Shown: piece after piece, positions 36,422 through 45,146 of the stretch | Numbering within the stretch: position 1 is the stretch's first letter | Layout: every line of letters begins with the position of its first letter | Program-made: the position numbers and the translations under genes | Assembly (NCBI GenBank): GCA_035063785.1 | Contig: JAPSFS010000009.1 | Location: 120,644-184,643, forward strand | From: Comamonas_C sp026954015 | GTDB lineage: Bacteria > Pseudomonadota > Gammaproteobacteria > Burkholderiales > Burkholderiaceae_C | Reading direction: 5' to 3' | Length of the DNA: 64,000 nucleotides | The notes under the pieces: model-generated | What the model was told of the DNA's origin: nothing | The model's input: only the letters and a program-made list of their open reading frames with translations | Databases searched by the model: none

Positions 36422-37291
36422 TCACTGGAAGTTCACCTTCACCGGCTGCGCGCCGGTGAGCCCTGCGTAGTCCACCGTGATCGACAGGCCGGACTTGGGC
36501 GGCATCAGCGGCGAGAACGACCCCAGACTGATGAGGTCGCCCGGCTTGAGCTGGATGTTCTCCTTGTGCAGCGCCCCGGCGATCCAGACCACCGCATTCA
36601 ACGGATGCTCCAGAACGTCGCTGCCCTGCCCCACGGCCAGCACCTTGCCCGCACCGTCGCGCACCTGCACCTGCATGGTCGCGAGTTCGTCGAGCAGCCG
36701 GTAGCGCTCGCCGCGCGTGGCCGGGACGGCCATCGGCGTGCCCGCCACGCCCATGCGCGCACCGACGTTGATCGCGTTCACCCCCGCGCCGTCGAGCTTG
36801 GAGGGCGCGGCGACGACGAGGTCGGGCAGCTCGATGAACGGGATCACCTGGTCGATGTGGCGCAGCACCTCGGCCGGGGTCTTGGCATCGTTGACGCCCG
36901 CGTCCTTCACGCGCACCAGCATGTCGGCCTCGAACAGCGGGCGCGCGCCGTAGTTGGGCGCGGTGCTGAAGCCGCTCTTCTGGATCATGCCGTCGTAGAG
37001 CACGCCCCAGGTCGGCTGGTTGGTGTTGAAACGCTTTTGCACCGCCGGGTTGGTCAGCCCTGCCTTGTAGCCCACCACCTTGCCGTACTTCGCGAGCAGC
37101 AGCTTGTTGAATTTGGCGCGCGTGCACGCGGCGTCGGCATCGCTTTGCGCGGCAAAGTTGGGCGTGGGCGTCTTCGCAAAGTAGTGCTCGGCCATCTGGC
37201 CCACCTCGGCGTCGCTCAGGCAGGCAGCCTGCGCGCCCAGGGCGGTGGTCAAGCCGACCGCCAGCGCCAGCAGGGTTTTGGTCGTACGCAT
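36422..37291 (-). CDS. exported protein of the 2-keto-4-pentenoate hydratase / FAH family
   Basis: 289 residues. ATG 37291 is preceded by AGGAGA and followed by a clear signal peptide (MRTTKTLLALAVGLTTALGA, cleaved near QAACLS). The remainder resembles MhpD-type hydratases: VVGYKAGLTNPAVQKRF, GVLYDGMI, PFIELPDLVV, GVNAINVGARMG and GDLISLGSFSPLMPPKSG. MhpD enzymes are normally cytoplasmic and use Mg; an export signal is unusual. Catalytic residues such as the Glu in PFIELPD appear kept. The substrate in the periplasm is unknown. Confidence 0.82.
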   Translation of the reverse strand: MRTTKTLLALAVGLTTALGAQAACLSDAEVGQMAEHYFAKTPTPNFAAQSDADAACTRAKFNKLLLAKYGKVVGYKAGLTNPAVQKRFNTNQPTWGVLYDGMIQKSGFSTAPNYGARPLFEADMLVRVKDAGVNDAKTPAEVLRHIDQVIPFIELPDLVVAAPSKLDGAGVNAINVGARMGVAGTPMAVPATRGERYRLLDELATMQVQVRDGAGKVLAVGQGSDVLEHPLNAVVWIAGALHKENIQLKPGDLISLGSFSPLMPPKSGLSITVDYAGLTGAQPVKVNFQ

Positions 37292-37415
37292 CAATCGTCT
37301 CCTTCCTTGGTGGGTGAAAGCCCTTATCGTACGCGCGCCCGACCTGGGCGGACACGAAAAACCCCGCGCCCCGACACCAGCCACCGGGGCGCGATCCGGC
37401 CGCTCGCACAGCGCC

Positions 37416-37961
37416 TTATTCACCCAACTTCAGCACCGCGCCGAAACCGACGGGCTCCCGGGGCCAGTCCGCCGCCCTATGCACCTGCCGCACGCCACGC
37501 GCCAGCAGCCGCGCCGCCCGGATCACTCCCGCGTGCGTGACCCATGCAGCGTCGCGCCCGTCGGCGCGCCAGTCGTCCCAGGCCTGGCCCACGCGCGCCA
37601 TCAGCTCGGTCACGCGCTCGCCGCCGCCGGGGCGCGCGTGGGCGAAGTCGGCCAGCCAGGCGTCGAACGCGGCGCGCGGAATGTCGGCCCAGCGGCGGCG
37701 CTCCCACGCGCCGAAGTCGAATTCGCGCAGGCGGGGGTCGGTTTTCAGCATCAAATCGGGCCGTAGCGCATGCAGGGTATGCGCAAGCAGCTCGCATCGT
37801 TGTAGCGGAGAGACCTGCACCGCGATGCCGCGTGGCAACTGCCCGGCCAGCGCCTGTGCCGCCGCCTGCGTGGCCGCGGCATCGGCGGGCAGGTCGCTCG
37901 CGCCATAGCACAGACCCGCTGCGCCAGCGACCTCGGCATGGCGCACCAGCCACAGCCTCAT
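37416..37961 (-). CDS. cobC: histidine phosphatase, alpha-ribazole phosphatase type
   Basis: 181 residues: phosphohistidine motif LVRHAEVAG at the start, SPLQRCELLAH, REFDFGAWERRRW with the catalytic Glu region, and VTHAGVIRAA. Its ATG overlaps the cobS stop (ATGA), which supports the role of removing phosphate from alpha-ribazole-5'-phosphate or from cobalamin-5'-phosphate at the end of the pathway. Note that the aminotransferase at 48466 is also called cobC in another naming system. Confidence 0.88.
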   Translation of the reverse strand: MRLWLVRHAEVAGAAGLCYGASDLPADAAATQAAAQALAGQLPRGIAVQVSPLQRCELLAHTLHALRPDLMLKTDPRLREFDFGAWERRRWADIPRAAFDAWLADFAHARPGGGERVTELMARVGQAWDDWRADGRDAAWVTHAGVIRAARLLARGVRQVHRAADWPREPVGFGAVLKLGE

Positions 37962-38752
37962 GCGAGTGCCAGCCCCAGGTACAGCGCCAGTTCGCACAAC
38001 TGCTGCGTGGCGCCCAGCGTGTCGCCGGTGAAACCCTGCAGACGGCGGCGCAGCCAGCGCAGCATGGCGACCAGCGCCGCGCACCACAGCAGCATTGCCG
38101 CCATCGTATTCATAGCGCCCAGCGCTTGTCCCATCAGCGCCAAGGCCGGAATAGACCATAAAAATCCAACCCACAGGCCGGCCGCCGACACCGCCTCGGC
38201 CAGCGGCCTGGACTTGGCGCCCGATGGGTCGGACACGTAGGGCAGCGCGCGCATCACCACCAGCGGCGCGGCGCGCGAGAGTACGTGCGCGGCCAGCAGC
38301 GCGCAGGCCGCACCCGCCACGCCGCGCTGCACCAGGAGCGCGAGCAGCGCCACCTTGAGCAGCAGCACGAGCACCAGCGCCACGGTGCCGTAGCTGCCGA
38401 TGCGCGAATCCTTCATGATCGCCAGCGCCCGCCCGCGCTCGGCGCTGCCGCCCAGACCGTCGAAGGTGTCGGCCAGACCGTCTTCGTGGAACGCGCCCGT
38501 GAGCCACGCCGTCGCGGCGGTGCAAAGCCCCGCCGCCGCCAGCGCCCCCAGCGGCGACGCGCCCCAGGCCCACGCCGCGCCCCAGAGTGCCAGCGCGCCC
38601 GCCGCCCCCACCACCCAGCCCACGCCGGGGAAGTGGCCGCTTGCGGCGTTGAGCATGGCCGGGCTGTAGCCCACCCAGGCGGCGAGCCGACCGGCCACAG
38701 GGATGCGCGTGAAGAACTGCAGCGCGAGCAGGAAGTGGCGCACGCCGTTCAT
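37958..38752 (-). CDS. cobS: adenosylcobinamide-GDP ribazoletransferase (cobalamin synthase)
   Basis: 264 residues, inner-membrane, from ATG 38752 (MNGVRHFLLALQFFTRIPV). The family motif HEDGLADTFDGLGG lies near residue 85, followed by RALAIMKDSRIGSYG. It joins adenosylcobinamide-GDP with alpha-ribazole (phosphate). Codons around 38110-38166 are formed by a copy of the dispersed palindrome (LALMGQALGAMNT), an insertion that keeps the frame. No riboswitch was found in the 255 bases upstream. Confidence 0.92.
   Translation of the reverse strand: MNGVRHFLLALQFFTRIPVAGRLAAWVGYSPAMLNAASGHFPGVGWVVGAAGALALWGAAWAWGASPLGALAAAGLCTAATAWLTGAFHEDGLADTFDGLGGSAERGRALAIMKDSRIGSYGTVALVLVLLLKVALLALLVQRGVAGAACALLAAHVLSRAAPLVVMRALPYVSDPSGAKSRPLAEAVSAAGLWVGFLWSIPALALMGQALGAMNTMAAMLLWCAALVAMLRWLRRRLQGFTGDTLGATQQLCELALYLGLALA
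38110..38166. repeat. dispersed palindrome, copy 2 (inside cobS)
   Basis: TTCATAGCGCCCAGCGCTTG followed by TCCCATCAGCGCCAAGG and, further on, CATAAAAATCC: the flanks and the AGCGCTTG-TC-ATCA-GCGC heart match the other copies, with some decay. It is read as part of the cobS protein. Confidence 0.65.
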
Positions 38753-38962
38753 CACCGGCTTTGCGCCTCCCACTGCGCGACTTCGCGGGCAGACACCCCC
38801 CCAAGGATGGGCGGCAACGCGCCCGGCAACGGTTTCCTGTTTCTGACAGACATGCACGACCCCGACAACTCCCGGGATTCTGCGGCATGCGCCCCGGCCT
38901 GCGTCCTCCCCGCGCGGCAGCCCTTTCCGAGGACACACCTTGACTTGCATCAAATCAATGCA

Positions 38963-38981
38963 AATACGAATTGTTATCATT
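38963..38981. promoter_or_regulatory. Fur-box-like site
   Basis: AATACGAATTGTTATCATT resembles the Fur consensus GATAATGATAATCATTATC, best in the right half. It lies 26 bases before the start of a TonB-dependent receptor gene, with TTGACT (38940-38945) as a possible -35 box. Iron repression of the receptor is the natural reading. Confidence 0.55.
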
Positions 38982-39007
38982 CAATCATCCATGCTTCACA
39001 TCACGCC

Positions 39008-41218
39008 ATGACACCGACCACGCCCCCCGGAACCGCCCACCCGCCACCGTACGCCCACGAGCCGGTGAACAACGCATGGTCCGCGCGCTTCGACGCAGGC
39101 GCGGCCGCGCTCGACTGCGTATGCTTCGGAGGCGCGCGCAGCGCGACGCCCTGGCCCAGGCGCGCCGTCGTGGCGCTCGCGGCGCTGCTCGCCACGCTCG
39201 TCGCGGCGCAGGCCAGCGCGCAAGACGCCGCCACCCTGCCCGAGGTCAACGTGACGGCCAAGGGCTACGCGGCCAGCGATGCCGAATCGCCGATCTCCAC
39301 CACCGTGCTCTCCGCCGACGACTTGGCGCGCAAGCAGGCGCAGAACGTGGGCGAGGCGCTGCAGGGCGAGCCGGGCCTGGCGGTGTCCTCGGACAGCGCG
39401 CAGGGCCAGAACCCGGTGATCCGCGGGCTGCAGAAGGACAGCGTGGTGATGCTGGTCGACGGCATGCGGCTCAATTCCGCGCAGCCCGCGGGCTCCATCG
39501 CGTCCTTCCTCTCGCTCGGGCTGGCCGAGCGCGTGGAGGTGGTCAAGGGACCGGCCTCGGTGCTCTACGGCACGGGAGCGCTGGGCGGCGCGGTCAACGT
39601 GCTGCTGCCGCAGGCGCGCTTCGAACCGGGCGTGGGCCTGAAGGCGCGGCTCGGCTACGACAGCGCGAGCCGCGGCAAGACCGGCGCCGCCGTGCTCAAC
39701 GCGAGCCAGGGCGACCATGCGCTCATGCTCGGCGCCTCGCTCGCGGACCATGGCGACTACAACGCCCCGGGCGGGCGCCAGGCGCTCACCGGCTACGACT
39801 CGGGCACCCTCATCGGCCAGTACCGCTACAGGATCGACGGCCGCCAGCAGCTGCGCGTATCGCTGCAGCAGCAGAGCGACCGCGACGTCTGGTACCCGGG
39901 CTCGACCAAGCCGCACCCGGTGCCGGCCGTCGGGCAGCTCACCATCCACTCGCCCGAGCAGACGCGGCGCCTGGCCGAGATCGGCTACAACCGCCAGGGC
40001 ACGGGCGATCAGCCGCTGAACCTGGACGTGCGCGTGTACCGCCAGCAGATGCAGCGCCAGGTCAACGCCTGGGGCACGCTGCTGGCGCGCGACATCGTGC
40101 TCAACGACGTGGGCTTCGTCACCCACGGGCTCGATGCCCGCGCCGACTGGCTGGTGCATCCGCAGCACCTGCTGTCCTTCGGACTGAACGCCTGGCGCAT
40201 GACGGCCGACCCCGACAGCCGCATGGCCGGGCCACCCACGTTCGCCGCCTTCGCACCCTCCAAACCCTTCAGCGACGGCGCGCTGCAGGCCACGGGCCTG
40301 TACCTGCAGGACGACATGAAGTTCGGCGCGCTCAGCGTGCTCGCCGGGCTGCGCTACGACCGCGTGAGCGGCAGCGCCGCGGACATGGCCAACCACACGG
40401 TGACCAGCGGGCTCGATCGCAGCGACAGCGCGCTCTCTGGCAGCATAGGCGCGGTCTACGAGGTGGCGCCGCTGCTCAGGCCCTTCGCCAACCTCTCGCG
40501 CGGCTTTCGCGCGCCGGACCTGCGCGAGCGCTACCAGTCGGGCGCGCGCAACGACGGCTACTTCTGGGCCGGCAGCCCGCAGCTCAAGCCCGAGCACGCG
40601 ACGCAGTTCGAGCTCGGCCTCAAGGGCTCGGATGCGCGGCTGGACTACAGCGTCTCGGCCTGGCGCATGCGCGTGAACGACTACATCACCGGCATGCAAT
40701 TGAGCGGCCCGGCCGCCGTGGCCGCCTGCGGCGCGGGGCCCAACGCCGCCTACTGCAAGCAGAGCGTGAACCTGGGCCACGCCACGCTCAACGGCGTGGA
40801 AGCCTCGCTGCGCTGGCGCTTCACGCCCGGGCAGACCCTCTGGGCCGGGTACACGCGCATCCGCGGCACCAATGGCGACCTGCATGAACCGCTCTTCATG
40901 ATGCCCGCCGACACGCTCACGCTGGGCTGGGAAGGCCAGATCACCACCGCCTGGTCGCTGGACGCGAGCGCCCGCCTGGTGCGCCGGCAGGACCGCGTCG
41001 CCACCCTCTTCACCCACGGCACCGAAGACCCGACGGCCGGCTACGGCGTGCTCGACGTGGGCGCCACCTGGCGCTACGCCAAGGACCAGCATCTGCGCGT
41101 GGCCGTGAAGAACCTCACCGACAAGCGCTACCACGACCACTTGGCCGAAGGCTTGCCGGGCATGGAACTGATCGCGCCCGGGCGCAGCCTGGCGGTGACG
41201 TGGCAAGGGAAGTTTTAA
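39008..41218 (+). CDS. TonB-dependent outer-membrane receptor (iron siderophore/heme type)
   Basis: 736 residues from ATG 39008, with a long N-terminal region before the signal-like segment ending ASAQDAATLP. TonB box and plug: LPEVNVTAKGY, RGLQKDSVVMLVDGMRLNSA, ERVEVVKGPASVLYGTGALG. The barrel contains FANLSRGFRAPDLRERYQSG and QLKPEHATQFELGLKG and ends VTWQGKF with the aromatic C-terminus of barrels. The Fur-like site upstream points to iron or heme. It sits between cobS and cobT but reads in the opposite direction, so it need not take cobamides. Confidence 0.85.
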   Translation: MTPTTPPGTAHPPPYAHEPVNNAWSARFDAGAAALDCVCFGGARSATPWPRRAVVALAALLATLVAAQASAQDAATLPEVNVTAKGYAASDAESPISTTVLSADDLARKQAQNVGEALQGEPGLAVSSDSAQGQNPVIRGLQKDSVVMLVDGMRLNSAQPAGSIASFLSLGLAERVEVVKGPASVLYGTGALGGAVNVLLPQARFEPGVGLKARLGYDSASRGKTGAAVLNASQGDHALMLGASLADHGDYNAPGGRQALTGYDSGTLIGQYRYRIDGRQQLRVSLQQQSDRDVWYPGSTKPHPVPAVGQLTIHSPEQTRRLAEIGYNRQGTGDQPLNLDVRVYRQQMQRQVNAWGTLLARDIVLNDVGFVTHGLDARADWLVHPQHLLSFGLNAWRMTADPDSRMAGPPTFAAFAPSKPFSDGALQATGLYLQDDMKFGALSVLAGLRYDRVSGSAADMANHTVTSGLDRSDSALSGSIGAVYEVAPLLRPFANLSRGFRAPDLRERYQSGARNDGYFWAGSPQLKPEHATQFELGLKGSDARLDYSVSAWRMRVNDYITGMQLSGPAAVAACGAGPNAAYCKQSVNLGHATLNGVEASLRWRFTPGQTLWAGYTRIRGTNGDLHEPLFMMPADTLTLGWEGQITTAWSLDASARLVRRQDRVATLFTHGTEDPTAGYGVLDVGATWRYAKDQHLRVAVKNLTDKRYHDHLAEGLPGMELIAPGRSLAVTWQGKF

Positions 41219-42274
41219 TCAACCCTTGCCCGAGACCCCTGCCGACTCGAAGCTCGCCATTTCATTGAGGATGCGGCAGGCCGATTCAAGAATCGGCCAG
41301 GCGAGCAGCGCACCGCTGCCCTCGCCCACGCGCAGGCCCAGGTCCAGCAGCGGCTCGGCCTGCAGCAGCGCCAGCAGCCGCGCGTGACCGCGCTCGTCCG
41401 AGCGGTGCGCGTACACGCAGCGCTGCGCCACGCGTGGCGCGAGGCGGCAGGCCACGAGCACGGCGGCCGAGGCGATGAAGCCATCGACCACGACCACACG
41501 GCGCTCGCTCGCCGCCTGCACGATGGCGCCCACCATGGTGGCGATCTCGAAGCCGCCCAGCGCCGCGAGCGCATCGAGCGGCGCCGCAGCTGCGGCATTG
41601 GCCGCCAGCGCTTCGCGCAGCACGGCGGTCTTGCGCGCGACGCCCGCGGCATCGAGCCCCGTGCCCGCGCCCGTCACCTCGGCCACGTCCAGATTCCCGA
41701 GCCGCGCCACCAGCAGCGACGCGGCGCTGGTGTTGCCTATGCCCATCTCGCCCAGCAGCAGCGCATTGCCGGGCAGCGCGCGCACCAGCGCCATGCCGTT
41801 GGCCAGCGCCTCTTCGCACTGCGCGCGCGTCATCGCCGGGCCCTGCGTGCTGTCCTGCGTGCCCGGCGCGATCTTGCGCAGCAGCAGGCCGGGCGCGGGC
41901 TCGAACACATGGCGCACGCCGCAGTCCACCACCGTCTGCGTCACACCATGCTGGCGCGCGAGCACGCTCACCGCCGCGCCGCCCGCAAGGAAATTGCCCA
42001 CCATCTGCCAGGTCACGTCGCTCGGATAGGCCGAGACGCCGCGCGCGGCGATGCCGTGGTCGGCGGCGAACACCACGAGCTGCGGCGCCTGCAATTGCGG
42101 CTCGGTGCTGCCGAGGATCACGCCCAGGCGCCGCGCCAGCGCGGCCACGCGCCCGAGCGCGCCCTGCGGCACGGTCTTGCCATCCACCCTGCGCTGCAGC
42201 GCGGCGGCCAGCGCCTCATCGCGCAGATCGGAAACCTCGGGGAAAACCGCCGTCATTCGTCGCCCTTTCATCAT
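41219..42274 (-). CDS. cobT: nicotinate-nucleotide--dimethylbenzimidazole phosphoribosyltransferase
   Basis: 351 residues from ATG 42274, which overlaps the cobQ stop (ATGA); ATG 42256 is an alternative. Motifs: QLVVFAADHGIAARGVSAYP, LLLGEMGIGNTSAAS, GAGTGLD, and the catalytic Glu in GEGSGALLAWPIL near the C-terminus. It makes alpha-ribazole phosphate, the lower-ligand donor for CobS. It is convergent with the TonB receptor gene with no base between them. Confidence 0.94.
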   Translation of the reverse strand: MMKGRRMTAVFPEVSDLRDEALAAALQRRVDGKTVPQGALGRVAALARRLGVILGSTEPQLQAPQLVVFAADHGIAARGVSAYPSDVTWQMVGNFLAGGAAVSVLARQHGVTQTVVDCGVRHVFEPAPGLLLRKIAPGTQDSTQGPAMTRAQCEEALANGMALVRALPGNALLLGEMGIGNTSAASLLVARLGNLDVAEVTGAGTGLDAAGVARKTAVLREALAANAAAAAPLDALAALGGFEIATMVGAIVQAASERRVVVVDGFIASAAVLVACRLAPRVAQRCVYAHRSDERGHARLLALLQAEPLLDLGLRVGEGSGALLAWPILESACRILNEMASFESAGVSGKG

Positions 42275-43752
42275 TCGTCATGCACCAGCGCCGCCAGCAC
42301 CCCGGGTGCAAACGCCCGTTCGATCTGCGCGGCCAAATCATCAAACACATCGTCCAGCGAACGCGCCGTGCGGCCGAAGAGCGCGCGCAGCACCGCCGCA
42401 TCCTCCAGCAGGCCGTGCACGTAGCAGCCCAGCACATTGCCCGCCGCGTTCTGCCACGCCAGGCCCGGCACCACCTCGCGCGCCACGTCGCCCTTGCGCG
42501 CCATCGCGGGGTGCTGCACCGTCCGGCCACTGTGGATTTCGTAGCCGCCAAAGACCACGCCCGCAAGCGGCGCCCATGCGCCCGCCAGCGCGCCAAAGCG
42601 CCAGGCCCCGCGCCGCAGCGTCTTGACCGGCTCGAAGCGCGTGACCAGCGGCAGCAGCCCCAGGCCCGGCCCGCTGCCGCCCGGCTCCACGCCGTGCACG
42701 TCGATCAGCGCCTCGCCCAGCATCTGCAGGCCGCCGCAGAGGCCCAGCACCGCGCCGCCCGCCGCCGCATGCCGCGCGATCGCGCCGTCCATGCCCTGCG
42801 CGCGCAGCCACAGCAGATCGGCCGCGCTGGCCTTGCTGCCGGGCAGGATGATCCAGTCCGCGCCATCGAGCTGCGCCGCCGAGCGCGCCCAGACGAGCGA
42901 GACGCCCGGCAGGTTCCTGAGCGGCTGGAATTCATCGAGATTGCTGATGCGCGGGTAGGCGACGATGGCGACGCGCCACAACTTTTCCCCGGCACCGTCC
43001 TGAAGCGTGGGGCGGTCATCGAACACCCCGTCTTCCTCCGGCAGCCCGTGGCCGAAGCGCATCGGCACCACGGCCACCGTGGGCACGCCGGTGAGCTGTT
43101 CAAGCCGCTCGGGGGCGGGGGCGAGCAGCGCAGCGTCGCCGCGAAACTTGTTGAGCACGAAGCCGCTGATGCGCGCGCGATCCATCTCGGGCAGCAGCGC
43201 CCAGGTGCCGTACAGGTGCGCGAACGCGCCGCCGCGGTCGATGTCGGCCACGAGCAGGCAGCGTGCATCGGCGTGGCGCGCCACGCGCAGGTTCACCACA
43301 TCGCTCGCCATCAGGTTGATCTCGGCGGGCGAGCCCGCGCCCTCGATCACCACCACGTCGTTGTGCGCGCGCAGCTCGTCCAGCGCGGCGGCGATCCGCG
43401 GCCACACGCGCGCGCTGCGCCCGCGCCAGGGCAGTTGCGAGAGCGCATCGCTCACCTGCCCCATCAGCACCACCTGGCTGTGCGTATCGGCCTCGGGCTT
43501 GAGCAAGAGCGGGTTCATGCGCACGTCGGGCTCGGCGCGCGCGGCCAGCGCCTGGAAGTACTGGGCGCTGCCGATTTCGCCAAACGCCCCGCCTGGCGCG
43601 GCCACCACGCGCGCGTTGTTGCTCATGTTCTGCGCCTTGAACGGCGCCACGCGCAGGCCCTGGCTGGCATAGTGGCGGCACAGCGCGGTGGCGAGCCAGC
43701 TCTTGCCCGCGCCGCTGCTGGTGCCCAGCACCATCACGCAGCGCGCGGTCAT
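42271..43752 (-). CDS. cobQ: cobyric acid synthase
   Basis: 493 residues. N-terminal P-loop domain GTSSGAGKSWLATAL, KAQNMSNNARV, and VVVIEGAGSPAEINL. C-terminal glutaminase with nucleophile Cys in VLGLCGGLQMLGE and His in GCYVHGLLED. It amidates four side chains of adenosylcobyrinic acid a,c-diamide. ATG 43752 overlaps the stop of the DUF3037 gene (ATGA). Confidence 0.94.
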   Translation of the reverse strand: MTARCVMVLGTSSGAGKSWLATALCRHYASQGLRVAPFKAQNMSNNARVVAAPGGAFGEIGSAQYFQALAARAEPDVRMNPLLLKPEADTHSQVVLMGQVSDALSQLPWRGRSARVWPRIAAALDELRAHNDVVVIEGAGSPAEINLMASDVVNLRVARHADARCLLVADIDRGGAFAHLYGTWALLPEMDRARISGFVLNKFRGDAALLAPAPERLEQLTGVPTVAVVPMRFGHGLPEEDGVFDDRPTLQDGAGEKLWRVAIVAYPRISNLDEFQPLRNLPGVSLVWARSAAQLDGADWIILPGSKASAADLLWLRAQGMDGAIARHAAAGGAVLGLCGGLQMLGEALIDVHGVEPGGSGPGLGLLPLVTRFEPVKTLRRGAWRFGALAGAWAPLAGVVFGGYEIHSGRTVQHPAMARKGDVAREVVPGLAWQNAAGNVLGCYVHGLLEDAAVLRALFGRTARSLDDVFDDLAAQIERAFAPGVLAALVHDE

Positions 43753-44159
43753 GCGGGGCTTGCGGGCGCGGGCAGCGGCCGCACCATGCGATCCATCACA
43801 TGCGCGAGCGCCGCATCCGGGTCGGTGCACAACCCGGTGTGCACGGCGGATGTCTGGATCACGCCGCTGCGCCGCGCGGTCAGCCAGTGAAAGCGCGCGC
43901 GCAGCGGCAGTCGCGCGATCGGGCCGCCCTCGGGCGCTCCGGCGCAGATCGCGGCGATCGCGCCCAGGTGGCGCCGCAGCGTGGGCATGTCGGCATGCGC
44001 GTCGAGCGCCAGCAGCCGCGCCTCGTCCAGCGCGATGGCGGCGCGCAGAAAGCCGCTCTTCTGGCACGAGAGGATCACACCCGCGTTGATGAATTCCTCG
44101 CGCTCCACGCGCGGCACCACGCGCACGACGGCGTAGTCGTACAGCTCAGGCGCGCGCAT
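43749..44159 (-). CDS. DUF3037 family protein
   Basis: 136 residues from ATG 44159: MRAPELYDYAVVRVVPRVE, EEFINAGVILSCQ, ALDAHADMPTLRRHLGAI, then FHWLTARRSGVIQTSAVHTG. This is the DUF3037 pattern. It overlaps the upstream HipA-like kinase gene by 14 bases and the downstream cobQ by 4. DUF3037 genes commonly pair with HipA-like kinases; its role is not established. It could be the substrate or regulator of the kinase. Confidence 0.85.
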   Translation of the reverse strand: MRAPELYDYAVVRVVPRVEREEFINAGVILSCQKSGFLRAAIALDEARLLALDAHADMPTLRRHLGAIAAICAGAPEGGPIARLPLRARFHWLTARRSGVIQTSAVHTGLCTDPDAALAHVMDRMVRPLPAPASPA

Positions 44160-44919
44160 CGATCGCCCCCTGCAGCCAGCGCGCGCGATCCGCCAGGCGC
44201 GCCGCAAAGTAATCGACATAGGCCTGAGCGCTCACTCCCGCCTCGGCCAGAAAGCCCGGCGGCACCCGTGCAACCACGGCGCGCAGCACCTCGGGCGTGA
44301 GCTGCCCGGCCAGTTCCGCATCCAGGCGCGCCAGCGCATCGGCGCGCGCCAGCAGCACGTGCTCGGCAATCGGCGCGAAGGGCTTGCCCGGGTCGGCCAC
44401 GGTGCCGTTCCAGGCATGGTGAAAGGTCAGGCTCGCGCCGTGGTCAATCAGCCAGGGGCGCCGGTGCCACATCAGCAGATTGGTATTGCGCGCAGTGCGG
44501 TCCACGTTGCTCGTGAACGCATCAAGCCACACCAGGCGCGTGGCGAAATCCGCCGTCATCTCGTCCACCGCGGGGTCGAAGTTGAGCGCGCCCGACAGAT
44601 AGTCCAGCGCCACGTTCAACCCGCCGCTGGCGCGGATCAGATCCTGGATTTCGGGGTCGGGCTCGGTGCGCGCCAGCTCGGCATCCAGCTCGGCCAGCAC
44701 GATCTCAGGCACCGGCAGGCCCAGCGCGCGCGCCATCTCGCCAGAGATGATCTCGGCGATCAGCGCGCGCACACCTTGCCCCGCGCCACGAAACTTCAGC
44801 ACGTACAGGCCGAGGTCATCGGCCTCGACCACCGCCGGCATCGAGCCGCCCTCGCGCAGCGGCGTGACATAGCGCCGCACGACCACCGTGCGCAGCGCGC
44901 GCGCTTCGGTATCCGTCAT
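44146..44919 (-). CDS. HipA-like kinase
   Basis: 257 residues from ATG 44919. A HipA-type kinase core without the N-terminal Couple_hipA part: VEADDLGLYVLKFRGAGQG as the ATP-binding Lys region, SGEMARALGLPVPEIVLAEL, LDAFTSNVDRTARNTNLLMW as the catalytic loop with Asp and Asn, and LIDHGASLTFHH as the metal-binding Asp region. No HipB-type antitoxin is present; the overlapping DUF3037 gene is the only partner. Real HipA phosphorylates GltX, but the target here is unknown. Confidence 0.8.
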   Translation of the reverse strand: MTDTEARALRTVVVRRYVTPLREGGSMPAVVEADDLGLYVLKFRGAGQGVRALIAEIISGEMARALGLPVPEIVLAELDAELARTEPDPEIQDLIRASGGLNVALDYLSGALNFDPAVDEMTADFATRLVWLDAFTSNVDRTARNTNLLMWHRRPWLIDHGASLTFHHAWNGTVADPGKPFAPIAEHVLLARADALARLDAELAGQLTPEVLRAVVARVPPGFLAEAGVSAQAYVDYFAARLADRARWLQGAIDARA

Positions 44920-45099
44920 GACGCGGGTACCCACGGGAAGAACATGGTGATTCGCCTCATCAAAAAACCCTGCCGTATCAGAACCTTGCAGCGTAACCGA
45001 CGCGCGATCCGGCCCGCTCGCACAAAAGCTGAAACGCACGCGCCACTGCCTGCATCCAATGTTGCAGCTCGGCTGGTTACCGTAGAGAACGAGTTGCCA

Positions 45100-45116
45100 T
45101 GGTGAACGATTCACCA
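45100..45116. promoter_or_regulatory. perfect 7-bp inverted repeat before an exported-protein gene
   Basis: TGGTGAA-CGA-TTCACCA, ending 30 bases before the ATG at 45147. It could be an operator or a leader hairpin. No known consensus was recognised. Confidence 0.4.
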
Positions 45117-45146
45117 CGGCGTCATCCACGATATGGAGAGTTCACC

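Noticed and set aside
38753..38990. Cobalamin riboswitch upstream of cobS
   Set aside because: The conserved GCTGCCCCCGCAAC and GCCACTG blocks are absent. Only a Fur-like site for the divergent receptor is visible.
38996..41206. 736-codon open frame antisense to the TonB receptor
   Set aside because: It mirrors the receptor codon for codon. The receptor has a signal, plug and barrel motifs; the antisense product has none.
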